DNA of 64,000 nt from Bacillota bacterium (GCA_023388495.1 JAEWGC010000013.1:62001-126000); one strand, 5' to 3'. Shown: positions 49,357 to 58,916, counted from the stretch's first letter. The notes: a model not told the origin generated them from the sequence alone. A program made the numbers and translations.

Positions 49357-50084
49357 AGATTGATGTTTTAACATTATTTCCAGAGTTTTTCTCTTCATTG
49401 ATTAATTGGAGCATAATAGGTAGGGCTTATGAGGAAAATAAAGTTGCAATAAATAGTATAAATATTAGAGATTTTTCCCAAAATAAACATAAGAAGGTAG
49501 ATGATTATCCCTTCGGAGGAGGCTCAGGTATGGTTATGAAACCAGAGCCGATTTTTGATGCTATTAATAGTGTAAAAAATGAAAACTCTAGAATAATTTA
49601 TCTATCACCTCAGGGAAGAAAATTTAATCAAGGGTTAGCAAATGAATTATCTAAAGAAAAGCATCTAGTTCTATTATGTGGACATTATGAGGGAATAGAT
49701 AATAGAATTATTGACCATTATGTAGATGAGGAAATATCCATTGGTGATTTTGTATTAACTGGCGGAGAAATTCCAGCAATGATAATTATCGATGCTGTTG
49801 TAAGACTATTACCAGGAGTACTACGTTCAGATGAGTCTTTTATAGAAGAATCACATTATAATGGATTATTAGAATATCCTCAGTATACTAGGCCAAGAGA
49901 ATTCAATGGGTACTCTGTACCAGATATTTTATTATCTGGTAATCATCAAAAGATAGAAGCTTGGAGAAAAGAAGAGGCCTTAAAGGCTACTTTACTTAAA
50001 AGACCAGATTTACTTGAAAAGAAAATCTTATCAAATGAAGAAAAGGTTATTCTATCAAAAATAAAAAACGATTTAGAGCTATAA
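49353..50084 (+). CDS. trmD: tRNA (guanine37-N1)-methyltransferase TrmD
   Basis: Methylates G37 of tRNAs that read CNN and prevents frameshifting. The 243-residue SPOUT enzyme carries FGGGSGMVMKPEPIF, YLSPQGRKFNQ, LLCGHYEGIDNRI and SIGDFVLTGGE, which form the trefoil knot that binds SAM. GTG start overlapping rimM. It precedes rplS as usual, with a separate promoter between them. Confidence 0.96.
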   Translation: MKIDVLTLFPEFFSSLINWSIIGRAYEENKVAINSINIRDFSQNKHKKVDDYPFGGGSGMVMKPEPIFDAINSVKNENSRIIYLSPQGRKFNQGLANELSKEKHLVLLCGHYEGIDNRIIDHYVDEEISIGDFVLTGGEIPAMIIIDAVVRLLPGVLRSDESFIEESHYNGLLEYPQYTRPREFNGYSVPDILLSGNHQKIEAWRKEEALKATLLKRPDLLEKKILSNEEKVILSKIKNDLEL

Positions 50085-50089
50085 ATTAG

Positions 50090-50118
50090 TTGTAAATAAA
50101 GTAACCATATGCTATAAT
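50090..50118 (+). promoter_or_regulatory. Promoter of rplS
   Basis: TTGTAA (50090-50095), 17 bp, and a perfect TATAAT (50113-50118) in the gap after trmD. Gives rplS its own message with a leader of about 65 bases. Confidence 0.7.
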
Positions 50119-50124
50119 ACCTAG

Positions 50125-50191
50125 CGTATGGAATTAAGGACGGTCCTCTGTCATAGGGCAAGAACGTCTAGGGAGAAGGGAGGTCTATACA
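50125..50191 (+). promoter_or_regulatory. Likely ribosomal protein L19 leader
   Basis: The rplS 5' untranslated region holds a structured element: GACG (50139-50142) pairs with CGTC (50165-50168), enclosing a smaller hairpin with CCT and AGG, followed by GGGAGAAGGGAGG before the start. Firmicutes have a known L19 autoregulatory leader at this place; the match is by position and shape, not checked by a model. Confidence 0.5.
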
Positions 50192-50539
50192 GTGGATATA
50201 ATTAAAATGTTAGAAGATGAACAATTAAGAAATGATTTACCAAGCTTTAATGTAGGAGATACAGTTCAAGTTCACTATAAAGTTGTTGAGGGAACTCGTG
50301 AAAGAATCCAAATATTTGAAGGCACAGTAATCAAAATTCAAGGCGGCGGAGCAAGAGAAACATTTACAGTAAGAAGATTATCTTATGGTGTAGGTGTAGA
50401 AAGAACTTTCCCTATGCATTCTCCAAGAATTGAGAAATTAGTTGTGACTAGAAAAGGTAAAGTAAGAAGAGCTAAACTTTACTATCTAAGAGATAGACAA
50501 GGTAAAGCTGCTAAGGTTAAAGAAAAGAGAAATTACTAA
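50192..50539 (+). CDS. rplS: Ribosomal protein bL19
   Basis: A 115-residue protein at the 30S-50S interface. FNVGDTVQVHYKVVEGTRERIQ, IFEGTVIKIQGGG and RKGKVRRAKLYYLRDRQGKAAKVKE in segments are standard. The GTG start follows GGGAGG by eight bases. It is preceded by its own promoter and leader and followed by a terminator. Confidence 0.96.
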   Translation: MDIIKMLEDEQLRNDLPSFNVGDTVQVHYKVVEGTRERIQIFEGTVIKIQGGGARETFTVRRLSYGVGVERTFPMHSPRIEKLVVTRKGKVRRAKLYYLRDRQGKAAKVKEKRNY

Positions 50540-50542
50540 TTT

Positions 50543-50570
50543 ATTGGGACTGTATAGTCCCAATTTTATT
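50543..50570 (+). terminator. Terminator after rplS
   Basis: ATTGGGACT (50543-50551) pairs with AGTCCCAAT (50556-50564), loop GTAT, followed by TTTTATTT. Confidence 0.82.
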
Positions 50571-50584
50571 TGGGTGGTGAAATT

Positions 50585-51433
50585 GTGAATATTAACTGGT
50601 ATCCAGGGCATATGAAAAAAACAAGAGAATCTATACAAAAATCCCTTACAATGGTTGATATTGTATTTGAATTGATTGATGCTAGAATACCTGCTAGTAG
50701 TCGAAATCCTGTTATAGATTCAATAGTAGGAGAGAAACCAAGGATAGTTATTTTAAACAAATCAGATTTAGCAAGTTCAAGTGGAAATAAACTATGGCAA
50801 GAATACTTCTTAGAAAATAGTATTAGTTCAGTTTGCTTAGAAGCTTTAAGTGGGAAAGGCATAGATAAACTATTACAACTTTCTTTTGATATTACAGACG
50901 AAAAAAGAAAGGCATACGAGAAACGTGGCGTAATAAATAGACCTACTAGGGCAATGATTTTAGGAATTCCTAATGTAGGTAAATCAACTTTAATTAACTC
51001 TCTTGCAGGTAGAAAAGGAGCAAAAACTGGCAATAGACCAGGAGTTACAAAGTCTAATCAATGGATAAAAACAAAGGGTAACTTAGAATTATTAGATACC
51101 CCAGGCATATTATGGCCAAAATTTGAAGATCCAGAGGTTGGTCTAAATCTGGCTTTTACTGGCGCTATAAAAGATGAAATTTTAGATATAGAAACTTTAG
51201 CTCTTAAACTAATAGAAAGACTTGCTAATTATTTTCCAAATCTTTTAAATAATCGTTATAATATTGAAATAGAGGGTAAATCATATTTAGATATAATGGA
51301 AGAGATAGGTAAAAAAAGAGGATGTATTATAAAAGGTGGAGAAATAGATTATACAAAGGTCAGTAATATTATTTTAGATGAGTTTAGAAAAGGTGTAATT
51401 GGAAATATAACACTTGAATTTCCTAAAGAATAG
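50585..51433 (+). CDS. rbgA: Ribosome biogenesis GTPase RbgA (YlqF)
   Basis: Needed for late 50S assembly (incorporation of L16, L27 and L36). The 282-residue circularly permuted GTPase begins NINWYPGHMKKT, with NKSD (58-61) before G1 GIPNVGKST (127-135) and then LLDTPGILWPKFEDP. GTG 50585 is chosen because GGGTGGTG precedes it and YPGHM must be near the N-terminus. It forms the rbgA-rnhB-ylqG-ylqH run seen in B. subtilis. Confidence 0.95.
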   Translation: MNINWYPGHMKKTRESIQKSLTMVDIVFELIDARIPASSRNPVIDSIVGEKPRIVILNKSDLASSSGNKLWQEYFLENSISSVCLEALSGKGIDKLLQLSFDITDEKRKAYEKRGVINRPTRAMILGIPNVGKSTLINSLAGRKGAKTGNRPGVTKSNQWIKTKGNLELLDTPGILWPKFEDPEVGLNLAFTGAIKDEILDIETLALKLIERLANYFPNLLNNRYNIEIEGKSYLDIMEEIGKKRGCIIKGGEIDYTKVSNIILDEFRKGVIGNITLEFPKE

Positions 51434-51444
51434 GAGTTGTTATT

Positions 51445-52053
51445 GTGCTTGAGATCGAGAATAACCTTTGGCAATTAGGATTTAATAATGTTGCCTGTAT
51501 AGATGAAGTAGGCAGAGGATGCCTAGCTGGAGATGTAGTCGCTTGCGCGATAATAATGCCTAAGTCCCTAGTGATTACTGGAGTAAAAGACTCAAAAAAA
51601 CTCTCGGAAAAAAAACGAGAGGCTTTATATGAAGAAATATTATGTAATTCAATTGCATATGGAATAGGTAGGGTAGACTCTAATATAGTAGATGATGTTA
51701 ATATAAAGGAGGCCACTCGCTTAGCTATGAAAATGGCGGTAGAAAACTTGAAGGATAAAAAGGGAAATAAGGTTTATCCAGATTTTCTACTTATTGATGC
51801 AGAGAAAATCGATTTAGAGTTACCACAAGAATCTATCATAAAGGGGGATGATAGATGCCATGGTATAGCATGCGCATCAATTATTGCTAAAGTATTTAGA
51901 GATAGATTGTGCATAGAATGGGATAATGAATATCAAGGGTATAATTTGAAAAAACATAAAGGATATGGAACTAAGGAACATAGGGAATTTATTAAAGAAC
52001 TAGGACCGTCCCCTATACATAGAATAACATTTTTAAGAAACATATTAAAATAG
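51445..52053 (+). CDS. rnhB: Ribonuclease HII
   Basis: Removes ribonucleotides from DNA and RNA primers. The 202 residues have the active-site start IDEVGRGCLAGD (Asp20, Glu21), later LLIDAEKI and SIIAKVFRDR with the other acidic residues, and the closing GYGTKEHREFI. GTG start with AGGAG upstream; 11 bases after rbgA. Confidence 0.95.
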   Translation: MLEIENNLWQLGFNNVACIDEVGRGCLAGDVVACAIIMPKSLVITGVKDSKKLSEKKREALYEEILCNSIAYGIGRVDSNIVDDVNIKEATRLAMKMAVENLKDKKGNKVYPDFLLIDAEKIDLELPQESIIKGDDRCHGIACASIIAKVFRDRLCIEWDNEYQGYNLKKHKGYGTKEHREFIKELGPSPIHRITFLRNILK

Positions 52054-52072
52054 TTATTAAAGGATGATTTCA

Positions 52073-53410
52073 TTGAGAATTGAAAACCTTTCATTAAATA
52101 ATATTATAATAGATAACAAAGAAGGAATATTCAATGAAGGCTATACTTTCAAGGGTAAGATATTAGAATTAATAGATAACCTAATACTGATTGATATTAG
52201 AGGACAGGGAGTTATTGAGGCTAAATTAGAAACAGATGTAAAATTGACTGTAAATGATGAATTATCCTTTATAGTAAAATCTAAAAATGATGATGATATC
52301 ATCATTCTAAAACCGTTAATTAATGATAAATCCCTAGAAGTACAACCTTCTAAATATGCAAAAGAAAACAATCCTATTTCCAATTTGTTAAAAAATATCA
52401 ATATAAAAGAAACAAAATTGTCAATTGGACTTGTAGAAAATCTAATGAGATATAATGCTCCATTAAGTGAAAGTAATATAATTGATGGAATAAAAACCTT
52501 GGAAAGGCTATTTCAATTAGCTAATTTAGAGGATGATAAAAAGGTAATTTTAATTAACCAAGATAGTATAGATAAAGATTTAATAATAGATGAAAATATT
52601 ACTAATAAAGAAGATTTTAAAACAGATATACCTTTAAAAAGAAATTATCAATTAATAGATAAAGAGAATGCTTTAGAAAGTAATGGCTTAGATAATAATA
52701 TCTTGGAAAATAATGTTCCAATAGAAAAAATAGATATAAAATATTTATTAGTTGCAAACAAAGATGATTTTAGTGACAATAAGGACATAAGTAAATTTGT
52801 TAAGGAATTTTTAGAAAATAAGATTGATATTGAATCAAAAGAAGAATATGTTAAAATAATTAGTTTATTTTTGAAAAACAATATTAAACCTTCATTAAAT
52901 AATATAAAAAATTTAAGAGATCTTAATAGAGATCCTATTGAGTTTTTAAGCAAATTAAAACTAAGTGATTTAAATTCTAAAGAAGAGACGAAGGATTTAA
53001 ATAATAAGATGGATTTTCTAAAGGAAATGAACAAAGATTTATCCTTCTCATTTAACCAAATTAATTATAAAGAAAAAAACTTAGATGGAGTACTAACCTT
53101 AATAAAAGAAAAAAAACACAAGACAAATCATAACCAAAGGCTCAATGTCTATATAAATTTAGAGACATATAATCTTGGTAATGTCAAGGTTTCTTGTCAG
53201 TTGATTTCTAACTCCTTATCAGTGAGGATGAATGTTAGAGATAAGGATTTGAAACTATTTAAATCTACAGTAAAACAATTAGTTGAAAAAATATCATTAA
53301 TAGGTTATAGTCTAGACAAGATTGATTTTGTAGTAGATAATAATATTGAATTAATTGATACTATAATTTCCAATCCCAACCCAACTTATATCTTAGATTT
53401 GAAGGTGTAA
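52073..53410 (+). CDS. FliK-like protein (YlqG position), flagellar hook-length control domain at C-terminus
   Basis: A 445-residue Lys/Asp/Asn-rich protein. The first 95 residues form a beta-rich domain; 100-340 is low-complexity and probably disordered; the last 90 (with LNVYINLETYNLGNVKVSCQ and SVRMNVRDKDLKLFK) resemble the C-terminal domain of FliK, which touches FlhB. TTG 52073 is preferred over ATG 52064, which lies inside the AAAGGATGA ribosome binding site. The next gene codes for an FlhB-like domain, so they probably work together. B. subtilis ylqG holds the same place. No flagellar role is proved. Confidence 0.65.
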   Translation: MRIENLSLNNIIIDNKEGIFNEGYTFKGKILELIDNLILIDIRGQGVIEAKLETDVKLTVNDELSFIVKSKNDDDIIILKPLINDKSLEVQPSKYAKENNPISNLLKNINIKETKLSIGLVENLMRYNAPLSESNIIDGIKTLERLFQLANLEDDKKVILINQDSIDKDLIIDENITNKEDFKTDIPLKRNYQLIDKENALESNGLDNNILENNVPIEKIDIKYLLVANKDDFSDNKDISKFVKEFLENKIDIESKEEYVKIISLFLKNNIKPSLNNIKNLRDLNRDPIEFLSKLKLSDLNSKEETKDLNNKMDFLKEMNKDLSFSFNQINYKEKNLDGVLTLIKEKKHKTNHNQRLNVYINLETYNLGNVKVSCQLISNSLSVRMNVRDKDLKLFKSTVKQLVEKISLIGYSLDKIDFVVDNNIELIDTIISNPNPTYILDLKV

Positions 53411-53414
53411 TATC

Positions 53415-53714
53415 ATGGATAAAGAAAAGAAATTATTAGACAAGAAAATAAATAAGGCAGTTGCATTGTCATATAAACAGGGTGATATAGCACCAAAGGT
53501 TATTGCCAAAGGTAGAGGTGCTGCAGCAGATAATATAGTTGAAAAAGCATTAGAAGAAGGTATAACTATTTATAAAGATGAAAAATTAATCCAAAATCTT
53601 ATTGGTCTGGAAATAAATCAAGAAATCCCCGAGGATTTATATGAGGCTGTTGCAGAAATAATTTTTTACATTTATAATCTAGATGTACAAAGAGGAAATA
53701 GTCATGGGAAATAA
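53415..53714 (+). CDS. FlhB-like C-terminal domain protein (YlqH)
   Basis: A 99-residue soluble protein that resembles only the cytoplasmic C-terminal domain of FlhB/YscU export switch proteins: DIAPKVIAKGRGAAADNIVEKALEEG and the end with IPEDLYEAVAEII. FlhB would have an NPTH autocleavage site just upstream and four membrane helices before that; neither exists here. It is coded 4 bases after the FliK-like gene. In B. subtilis the counterpart is ylqH, of unknown role; in Helicobacter a similar short protein can replace the FlhB end. Confidence 0.82.
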   Translation: MDKEKKLLDKKINKAVALSYKQGDIAPKVIAKGRGAAADNIVEKALEEGITIYKDEKLIQNLIGLEINQEIPEDLYEAVAEIIFYIYNLDVQRGNSHGK

Positions 53715-54057
53715 TATAGATAAAGGTAAAAAGGGCGAGTTGCTTGCTAAAGAATATTTAATTTCAAAAGGCTATAGTATTTTAGATATAAATTATAGAA
53801 ATAAAATAGGAGAAATAGATATAATAGCCTTAAATAAAGGTATTATAGTATTCGTTGAAGTTAAAACAAGAACAAGCACAAACTTTGGATATGCCTATGA
53901 GGCAGTTAATAGAAAAAAACAGGAAAAGATTATTTATTGCTCTTATTTATATTTAAACCAAAAAAGATTAGTGGATTATCAAATAAGATATGACATAATA
54001 GAAGTATATTTGACATCAAATGTTAAAATTAATCATATAGAAAATTCTTTTTGTTGA
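53704..54057 (+). CDS. YraN/UPF0102 family nuclease-fold protein
   Basis: A 117-residue protein with the endonuclease-like motif: GEIDIIALNKGIIVFVEVKTRTS contains E-x-D ... E-V-K, as in Holliday junction resolvase-like folds, and KGKKGELLAKEYLISKGY opens it. The function is unproved. ATG 53704 overlaps the end of ylqH by 11 bases. It ends the rbgA operon; comM and dprA follow after a 97-base gap, the same order (yraN-comM-dprA) seen in many bacteria. Confidence 0.88.
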   Translation: MGNNIDKGKKGELLAKEYLISKGYSILDINYRNKIGEIDIIALNKGIIVFVEVKTRTSTNFGYAYEAVNRKKQEKIIYCSYLYLNQKRLVDYQIRYDIIEVYLTSNVKINHIENSFC

Positions 54058-54154
54058 TAATTATTGAAAAATTAGAAGTTTTCACTATTACCAGGGTAAT
54101 AGAGTAAACAATTAATAAACTTAAAGATAAACTATATAGAAAAAGGGGTCTATT

Positions 54155-55684
54155 ATGTATTCGAAGATTAATACTTGCGTACTACAGGGATTAAATGGAA
54201 ATATTGTAGAGGTTGAAACTGACTTAGCTAGAGGCTTACCAGTATTTAATATTGTTGGTCTTCCAGACACATCTATAAAAGAATCTAAGGAGAGAGTAAG
54301 GGCAGCAATAAAAAATAGTGGATATGAATTTCCGCTTAGTAGAATTACCATTAATTTGGCACCAGCCCATTTAAAAAAAGAAGGCTCTCAGATGGACTTA
54401 GCTATTGCTATAGGTATATTAAAATCTTCTGGTGTTATAGCAGAGAAAAATATTGATAATACAATTTTTGTTGGGGAACTTTCCTTAGAGGGAAAAATAA
54501 ATCCCATTCAAGGAGCATTACCAATAATTATATCAATGAGAGAGTTAAAAGTTTCCAGATGTATAATTCCATATGATAACAAAGATGAATGTAGTGTTAT
54601 AGAGGATATGGAAATTATACCTGTAAGAAGCTTGAATGACGTAGTTGATTTTTTAAATGAAGAAATTCATATAGATCCATATATAAGAGATATATGTTTG
54701 TTTGATGATAAAGATAATGAATATATTTTAGATTTTTCAGATATAAAAGGACAGGCTGGTCTTAAAAGAGCATTGGAAGTAGCTGCTGCTGGAGGACATA
54801 ACATCCTGATAATAGGCCCTCCTGGAGCTGGAAAAACCATGGCAGCAAGAAGACTGCCTACAATATTACCTAAACTATCATTTGAAGAGGCAATAGAAGT
54901 GACTAAGATTTATAGCATTTCAGGTCTTTTATCATCTAATTCTTTAATCAAAGAGCGTCCTTTTAGAGCACCACATCATACAGCCTCAGCTGTATCCTTA
55001 ATCGGTGGTGGAAGAATACCAAAACCTGGAGAGGTTTCTTTAGCTAATAATGGCGTTTTATTTCTAGATGAGCTACCCGAATTTCCTAAGACTGTACTAG
55101 AGGTACTAAGACAACCTTTAGAGGATGGAACAGTGACTATTTCAAGAGCAAATGCAAGTTTGTCTTATCCAGCAAGGTTTATGTTGATTGCAAGCATGAA
55201 TCCGTGTCCATGCGGATATTATGGTGATCCATTACATGAATGTACATGTTCCCAAGGAAACATTGATAGATATTTAGGAAAGATTAGTAACCCATTATTA
55301 GATAGAATTGATATCCATATTGAAGTATCTCCTGTAGAATACAATGACTTAAAAGGAGATAGAAAAGAAGAAACATCAGCAACTATTAGGGAAAGAGTTA
55401 AAAAAGCTCGAGATATTCAACTTAATCGCTATAAAGGTCATCAAATATTTAATAATTCACAGATATCTAATAAGGATATAATAAAATTTTGCAAACTAAC
55501 AAATACTTCAGAAATACTTATGAATCAAGCTTTTACAAAATATAAATTTAGCGGTAGAACATATAATAAAATATTAAAAGTATCTAGGACTATTGCAGAT
55601 TTAGATGGAGAAGAAACTATCCAGGATAAGCATATTTTGGAAGCTATAAGATATAGGACCTTAGATGGAAAGTACTGGGGGTAG
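54155..55684 (+). CDS. comM: ComM/YifB-family Mg chelatase-like AAA+ ATPase
   Basis: A 509-residue ATPase related to ComM, a branch-migration helicase used in natural transformation. It has an N-terminal S5/Lon-protease-like domain (about 1-170; PVFNIVGLPDTSIKESKERV), Walker A GPPGAGKTMAARRLP (about 221), Walker B GVLFLDELPEFPK and SMNPCPCGYYGD. In Firmicutes it is usually annotated YifB. It stands before dprA, a pairing that suggests DNA uptake or recombination. Confidence 0.92.
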   Translation: MYSKINTCVLQGLNGNIVEVETDLARGLPVFNIVGLPDTSIKESKERVRAAIKNSGYEFPLSRITINLAPAHLKKEGSQMDLAIAIGILKSSGVIAEKNIDNTIFVGELSLEGKINPIQGALPIIISMRELKVSRCIIPYDNKDECSVIEDMEIIPVRSLNDVVDFLNEEIHIDPYIRDICLFDDKDNEYILDFSDIKGQAGLKRALEVAAAGGHNILIIGPPGAGKTMAARRLPTILPKLSFEEAIEVTKIYSISGLLSSNSLIKERPFRAPHHTASAVSLIGGGRIPKPGEVSLANNGVLFLDELPEFPKTVLEVLRQPLEDGTVTISRANASLSYPARFMLIASMNPCPCGYYGDPLHECTCSQGNIDRYLGKISNPLLDRIDIHIEVSPVEYNDLKGDRKEETSATIRERVKKARDIQLNRYKGHQIFNNSQISNKDIIKFCKLTNTSEILMNQAFTKYKFSGRTYNKILKVSRTIADLDGEETIQDKHILEAIRYRTLDGKYWG

Positions 55685-55689
55685 AAAAG

Positions 55690-56784
55690 TTGAATATTAC
55701 TCAAAGGGATGTACTTATTTGGTTAAGCAGTTTGGGGATAGGAAGTATTAATATAGGGAAGATTATTGATCATTTTAATGACTTAGTAGAACTATGGGAA
55801 ACTGATATAGAACAAATTAATTGTAAAAAAAATTTAAGCAATGTAGCGAAAGAAAAAATTATAAGTAATCGAAACAAAGAATATATAGAAAAATTATTAA
55901 CTAATATAGAAAAACAAAATATTAATGTATTAACCATATATGATGAAAATTATCCTACTGGATTAAGATATATTGATGATAATCCAAAAGTGCTTTATGT
56001 TAAAGGTAATATAATTCAAGAAGATAGAATTGCCATAGCCGTAGTAGGCTCTAGAAAGGCAACAGCTTATGGAAAATGGGCTTGTGAGAAATTTACTAAG
56101 GAATTAGTCAATTTAGGGACAACGATTATTAGTGGGTTAGCTTCAGGTATAGATACGATTGCACATAAAACTGCTATAGACAATGGAGGAAGAACAATTG
56201 GAATATTAGGCAATGGTATTGACGTTGTTTATCCGAAGAAAAACTTGTATTTATATAATGAAGTGGAAAATAATGGAGGAATAGTTTCAGAATTCCCATT
56301 AGGTACTCAGCCTTTGGCTTTTAATTTTCCCCAAAGAAATAGAATAATATCTGGATTATCAATGGGTGTTATAGTAATTGAAGCTCAAGAAAAGTCAGGT
56401 TCTTTAATTACTGCCCACCATGCTTTAGAGCAAGGCAAGGATGTTTTTGCTTTACCTGGTAATATTAATAGTATATTTAGTGGTGGAACAAATAAACTAA
56501 TAAAAGATGGAGCTAAGCCACTTTTAGAAATTGAAGATGTAATTGAAGAGATATACGAACTTAAAGAAAAAATAATATTGAGTAAAAAAATGAGTATTGA
56601 TTATTCAAATTATAGTGAAACAGAAATTAAAGTAATTAAATTATTAGAAGAAGGTCCTGCTCATTCTGATACTATCGTATATAAAACAGGTATAGATGTA
56701 GTTACTTTAAATAGCGTATTGACGATTTTAGAATTAAAGGGTTCTATTAAAGAATTATCAAATAGAACATTTACTATTGTTTAG
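55690..56784 (+). CDS. dprA: DNA-protecting protein DprA
   Basis: Loads RecA on single-stranded DNA taken up during transformation. The 364 residues have an N-terminal SAM-like helical part, then the Rossmann domain (about 110-285): VVGSRKATAYG, ISGLASGIDTIAHKTAI, LGNGIDVVYPKKN and FPQRNRIISGLS. A C-terminal winged-helix (about 305-362) follows. TTG start five bases after comM. Coding beside comM and topA is conserved in Firmicutes. Confidence 0.94.
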   Translation: MNITQRDVLIWLSSLGIGSINIGKIIDHFNDLVELWETDIEQINCKKNLSNVAKEKIISNRNKEYIEKLLTNIEKQNINVLTIYDENYPTGLRYIDDNPKVLYVKGNIIQEDRIAIAVVGSRKATAYGKWACEKFTKELVNLGTTIISGLASGIDTIAHKTAIDNGGRTIGILGNGIDVVYPKKNLYLYNEVENNGGIVSEFPLGTQPLAFNFPQRNRIISGLSMGVIVIEAQEKSGSLITAHHALEQGKDVFALPGNINSIFSGGTNKLIKDGAKPLLEIEDVIEEIYELKEKIILSKKMSIDYSNYSETEIKVIKLLEEGPAHSDTIVYKTGIDVVTLNSVLTILELKGSIKELSNRTFTIV

Positions 56785-56808
56785 ATTCATTTAGCGGAGG
56801 TGTATATA

Positions 56809-58893
56809 TTGCAAAAAAACTTAGTAATAGTTGAGTCCCCAGCTAAAGCAAAAACTATCGAAAGATTTTTAGGAAAAAGCTACAAGGTTGTGGCTTCTGT
56901 AGGACATATAAGGGATTTACCAAAGAGTAGTTTGGGAATAGATATAGATAAAGACTTTGAACCTAAATATATAACAATTAGGGGCAAAGGTCCTGTAATT
57001 AAGGAATTAAAAGATTTAGCAAAAAAATCAAAAAAAATATTTCTTGCTACGGACCCTGATAGAGAAGGTGAAGCGATTTCTTGGCATTTGGCTCATATTT
57101 TAGGCATAAATGAGAATGAAAAAGTAAGGGTAGAATTTAATGAAATAACTAAAGATGCTATCACTAATGCAATTAAGAAACCAAGAGCAATAGACTTAAG
57201 CCTGGTGGATGCACAACAAGCTAGAAGGATATTAGACAGACTTGTTGGTTATAAAATCAGTCCTTTATTGTGGCGAAAAATTAGAAAAGGTCTAAGCGCC
57301 GGTAGAGTACAGTCTGTTGCTGTTAAATTAATCTGTGATAGGGAAAATGAAATTGAAAACTTTATTCCGGAAGAATATTGGAGCATAAAAGCAAAGTTAG
57401 AAAAGGATAAGGAAAAGTTTGAAGCCAACTTTTATGGACAAAATATAAATGGCAAGGAAACAAAAATTGAATTAAAGACTAAATTAGATGTTGACAATAT
57501 ATTAAATAAAATTGATAATAATAACTTTATTGTACAAAATATAAAATCAGGAACAAAAAAAAGAAACCCCTATCCTCCGTACACTACAAGTACATTGCAA
57601 CAGGATGCTTCTAAAAAATTAGGGTTTACTACTAAAAAAACAATGATGGTAGCTCAACAACTATATGAAGGAATAGACATTAAAGGAGAAGGATCAGTAG
57701 GTTTAATTACCTATATGAGAACTGATTCTACAAGGATCTCAAAGGAAGCTATTGAAGGAGCTACTTTATTTATCAAGGAAAACTTTGGAGATAAATATAC
57801 AGATGGAGGAAGAGATTATACAAATAAATCTAAAAAGGATTCACAAGATGCCCATGAGGGAATTAGACCTACTAGTATTATTAGAACCCCTATTTTGATT
57901 AAGGATTCTCTAACACAAGATCAATTTAAGCTATATAAAATGATTTGGGAAAGGTTTTTAGGTTCACAAATGGTACCTGCTCTCTATAATACAATTTCAG
58001 TCACAATAGATAGCAATAACATCTTGTTCAAGGCAAGCGGCTCAAAATTAATGTTCGATGGTTTTCTGAAAATTTATACCACAAGTGATGAAGAAGAAAA
58101 AGATATGCAAATTCCATTACTAAACATAGGTGACAAATTGAAGGTAAAGGGAATTGACCCTAATCAACATTTTACTCAACCACCAGCTAGATATACTGAA
58201 GCATCACTTATTAAAACACTAGAAGAATTAGGAATAGGTAGACCAAGTACATTTGCCCCTACTATAGCAACTATATTAGCAAGGAATTACGTAGTTCTAG
58301 ATAAGAAATCTTTTTCGCCTACAGAGCTAGGAATATTAGTTAATGACTTGTTAATAGAGTATTTTAGAGATATTGTAAATGAAGAATTTACAGCCGAGCT
58401 AGAAGAAAAGCTAGATGAGATTGCAGAAGGAGATTTAGCCTGGGTGAAGGTTGTTGAAAGATTCTATAAAGATTTTGAACTATTTCTTAAAAAAGCTGAA
58501 GAAGAAATCAAAGAGATTGAAATAGAAGATGAAATCTCTGATGTGATTTGTGAAAAATGTGGTAAAAACATGGTAATTAAACATGGTAGATTTGGAAAAT
58601 TCTTAGCATGTCCAGGTTATCCAGAGTGTAAAAATACTAAGGCTATTGTTGATGAGCTTAATGTTAAATGTCCTAAATGTGATGGGAACTTAGTAAAGAG
58701 GAGATCAAAAAAAGGTAGAATTTTTTATGGATGTAGCAACTATCCTAATTGTGATTTTGTTTCATGGGACGAACCAGTGGAAGAGAAATGTCCTCAGTGC
58801 AAGGGTATTATGGTAGTAAAAAGAAGTAAAAAAGATAATACAATTAAATGCATAAATAAAGACTGTGGATATATAGATGTCAAAAAAGTATAA
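56809..58893 (+). CDS. topA: DNA topoisomerase I
   Basis: Relaxes negative supercoils. The 694 residues begin with the Toprim domain (LVIVESPAKAKTIERFLG, Glu9; DPDREGEAISWH), the catalytic Tyr302 in GLITYMRTDST, and end with three zinc ribbons (about 580-690) of CxxC pairs: CEKCGKNM, CPKCDGNL, CPQCKGIM. TTG 56809 is set by GGAGGTG at 56796-56802; GTG 56800 lies within that site. In B. subtilis trmFO, xerC and clpQY stand between topA and codY; here codY follows at once. Confidence 0.96.
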   Translation: MQKNLVIVESPAKAKTIERFLGKSYKVVASVGHIRDLPKSSLGIDIDKDFEPKYITIRGKGPVIKELKDLAKKSKKIFLATDPDREGEAISWHLAHILGINENEKVRVEFNEITKDAITNAIKKPRAIDLSLVDAQQARRILDRLVGYKISPLLWRKIRKGLSAGRVQSVAVKLICDRENEIENFIPEEYWSIKAKLEKDKEKFEANFYGQNINGKETKIELKTKLDVDNILNKIDNNNFIVQNIKSGTKKRNPYPPYTTSTLQQDASKKLGFTTKKTMMVAQQLYEGIDIKGEGSVGLITYMRTDSTRISKEAIEGATLFIKENFGDKYTDGGRDYTNKSKKDSQDAHEGIRPTSIIRTPILIKDSLTQDQFKLYKMIWERFLGSQMVPALYNTISVTIDSNNILFKASGSKLMFDGFLKIYTTSDEEEKDMQIPLLNIGDKLKVKGIDPNQHFTQPPARYTEASLIKTLEELGIGRPSTFAPTIATILARNYVVLDKKSFSPTELGILVNDLLIEYFRDIVNEEFTAELEEKLDEIAEGDLAWVKVVERFYKDFELFLKKAEEEIKEIEIEDEISDVICEKCGKNMVIKHGRFGKFLACPGYPECKNTKAIVDELNVKCPKCDGNLVKRRSKKGRIFYGCSNYPNCDFVSWDEPVEEKCPQCKGIMVVKRSKKDNTIKCINKDCGYIDVKKV

Positions 58894-58901
58894 ATAATTA
58901 A

Positions 58902-58916
58902 AATTTTCTGTACAAT
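58902..58916 (+). promoter_or_regulatory. Candidate CodY-binding box upstream of codY
   Basis: AATTTTCTGTACAAT matches 12 of 15 positions of the CodY box AATTTTCWGAAAATT. It overlaps the probable -35 of the codY promoter, which would allow CodY to repress its own gene. Confidence 0.55.
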
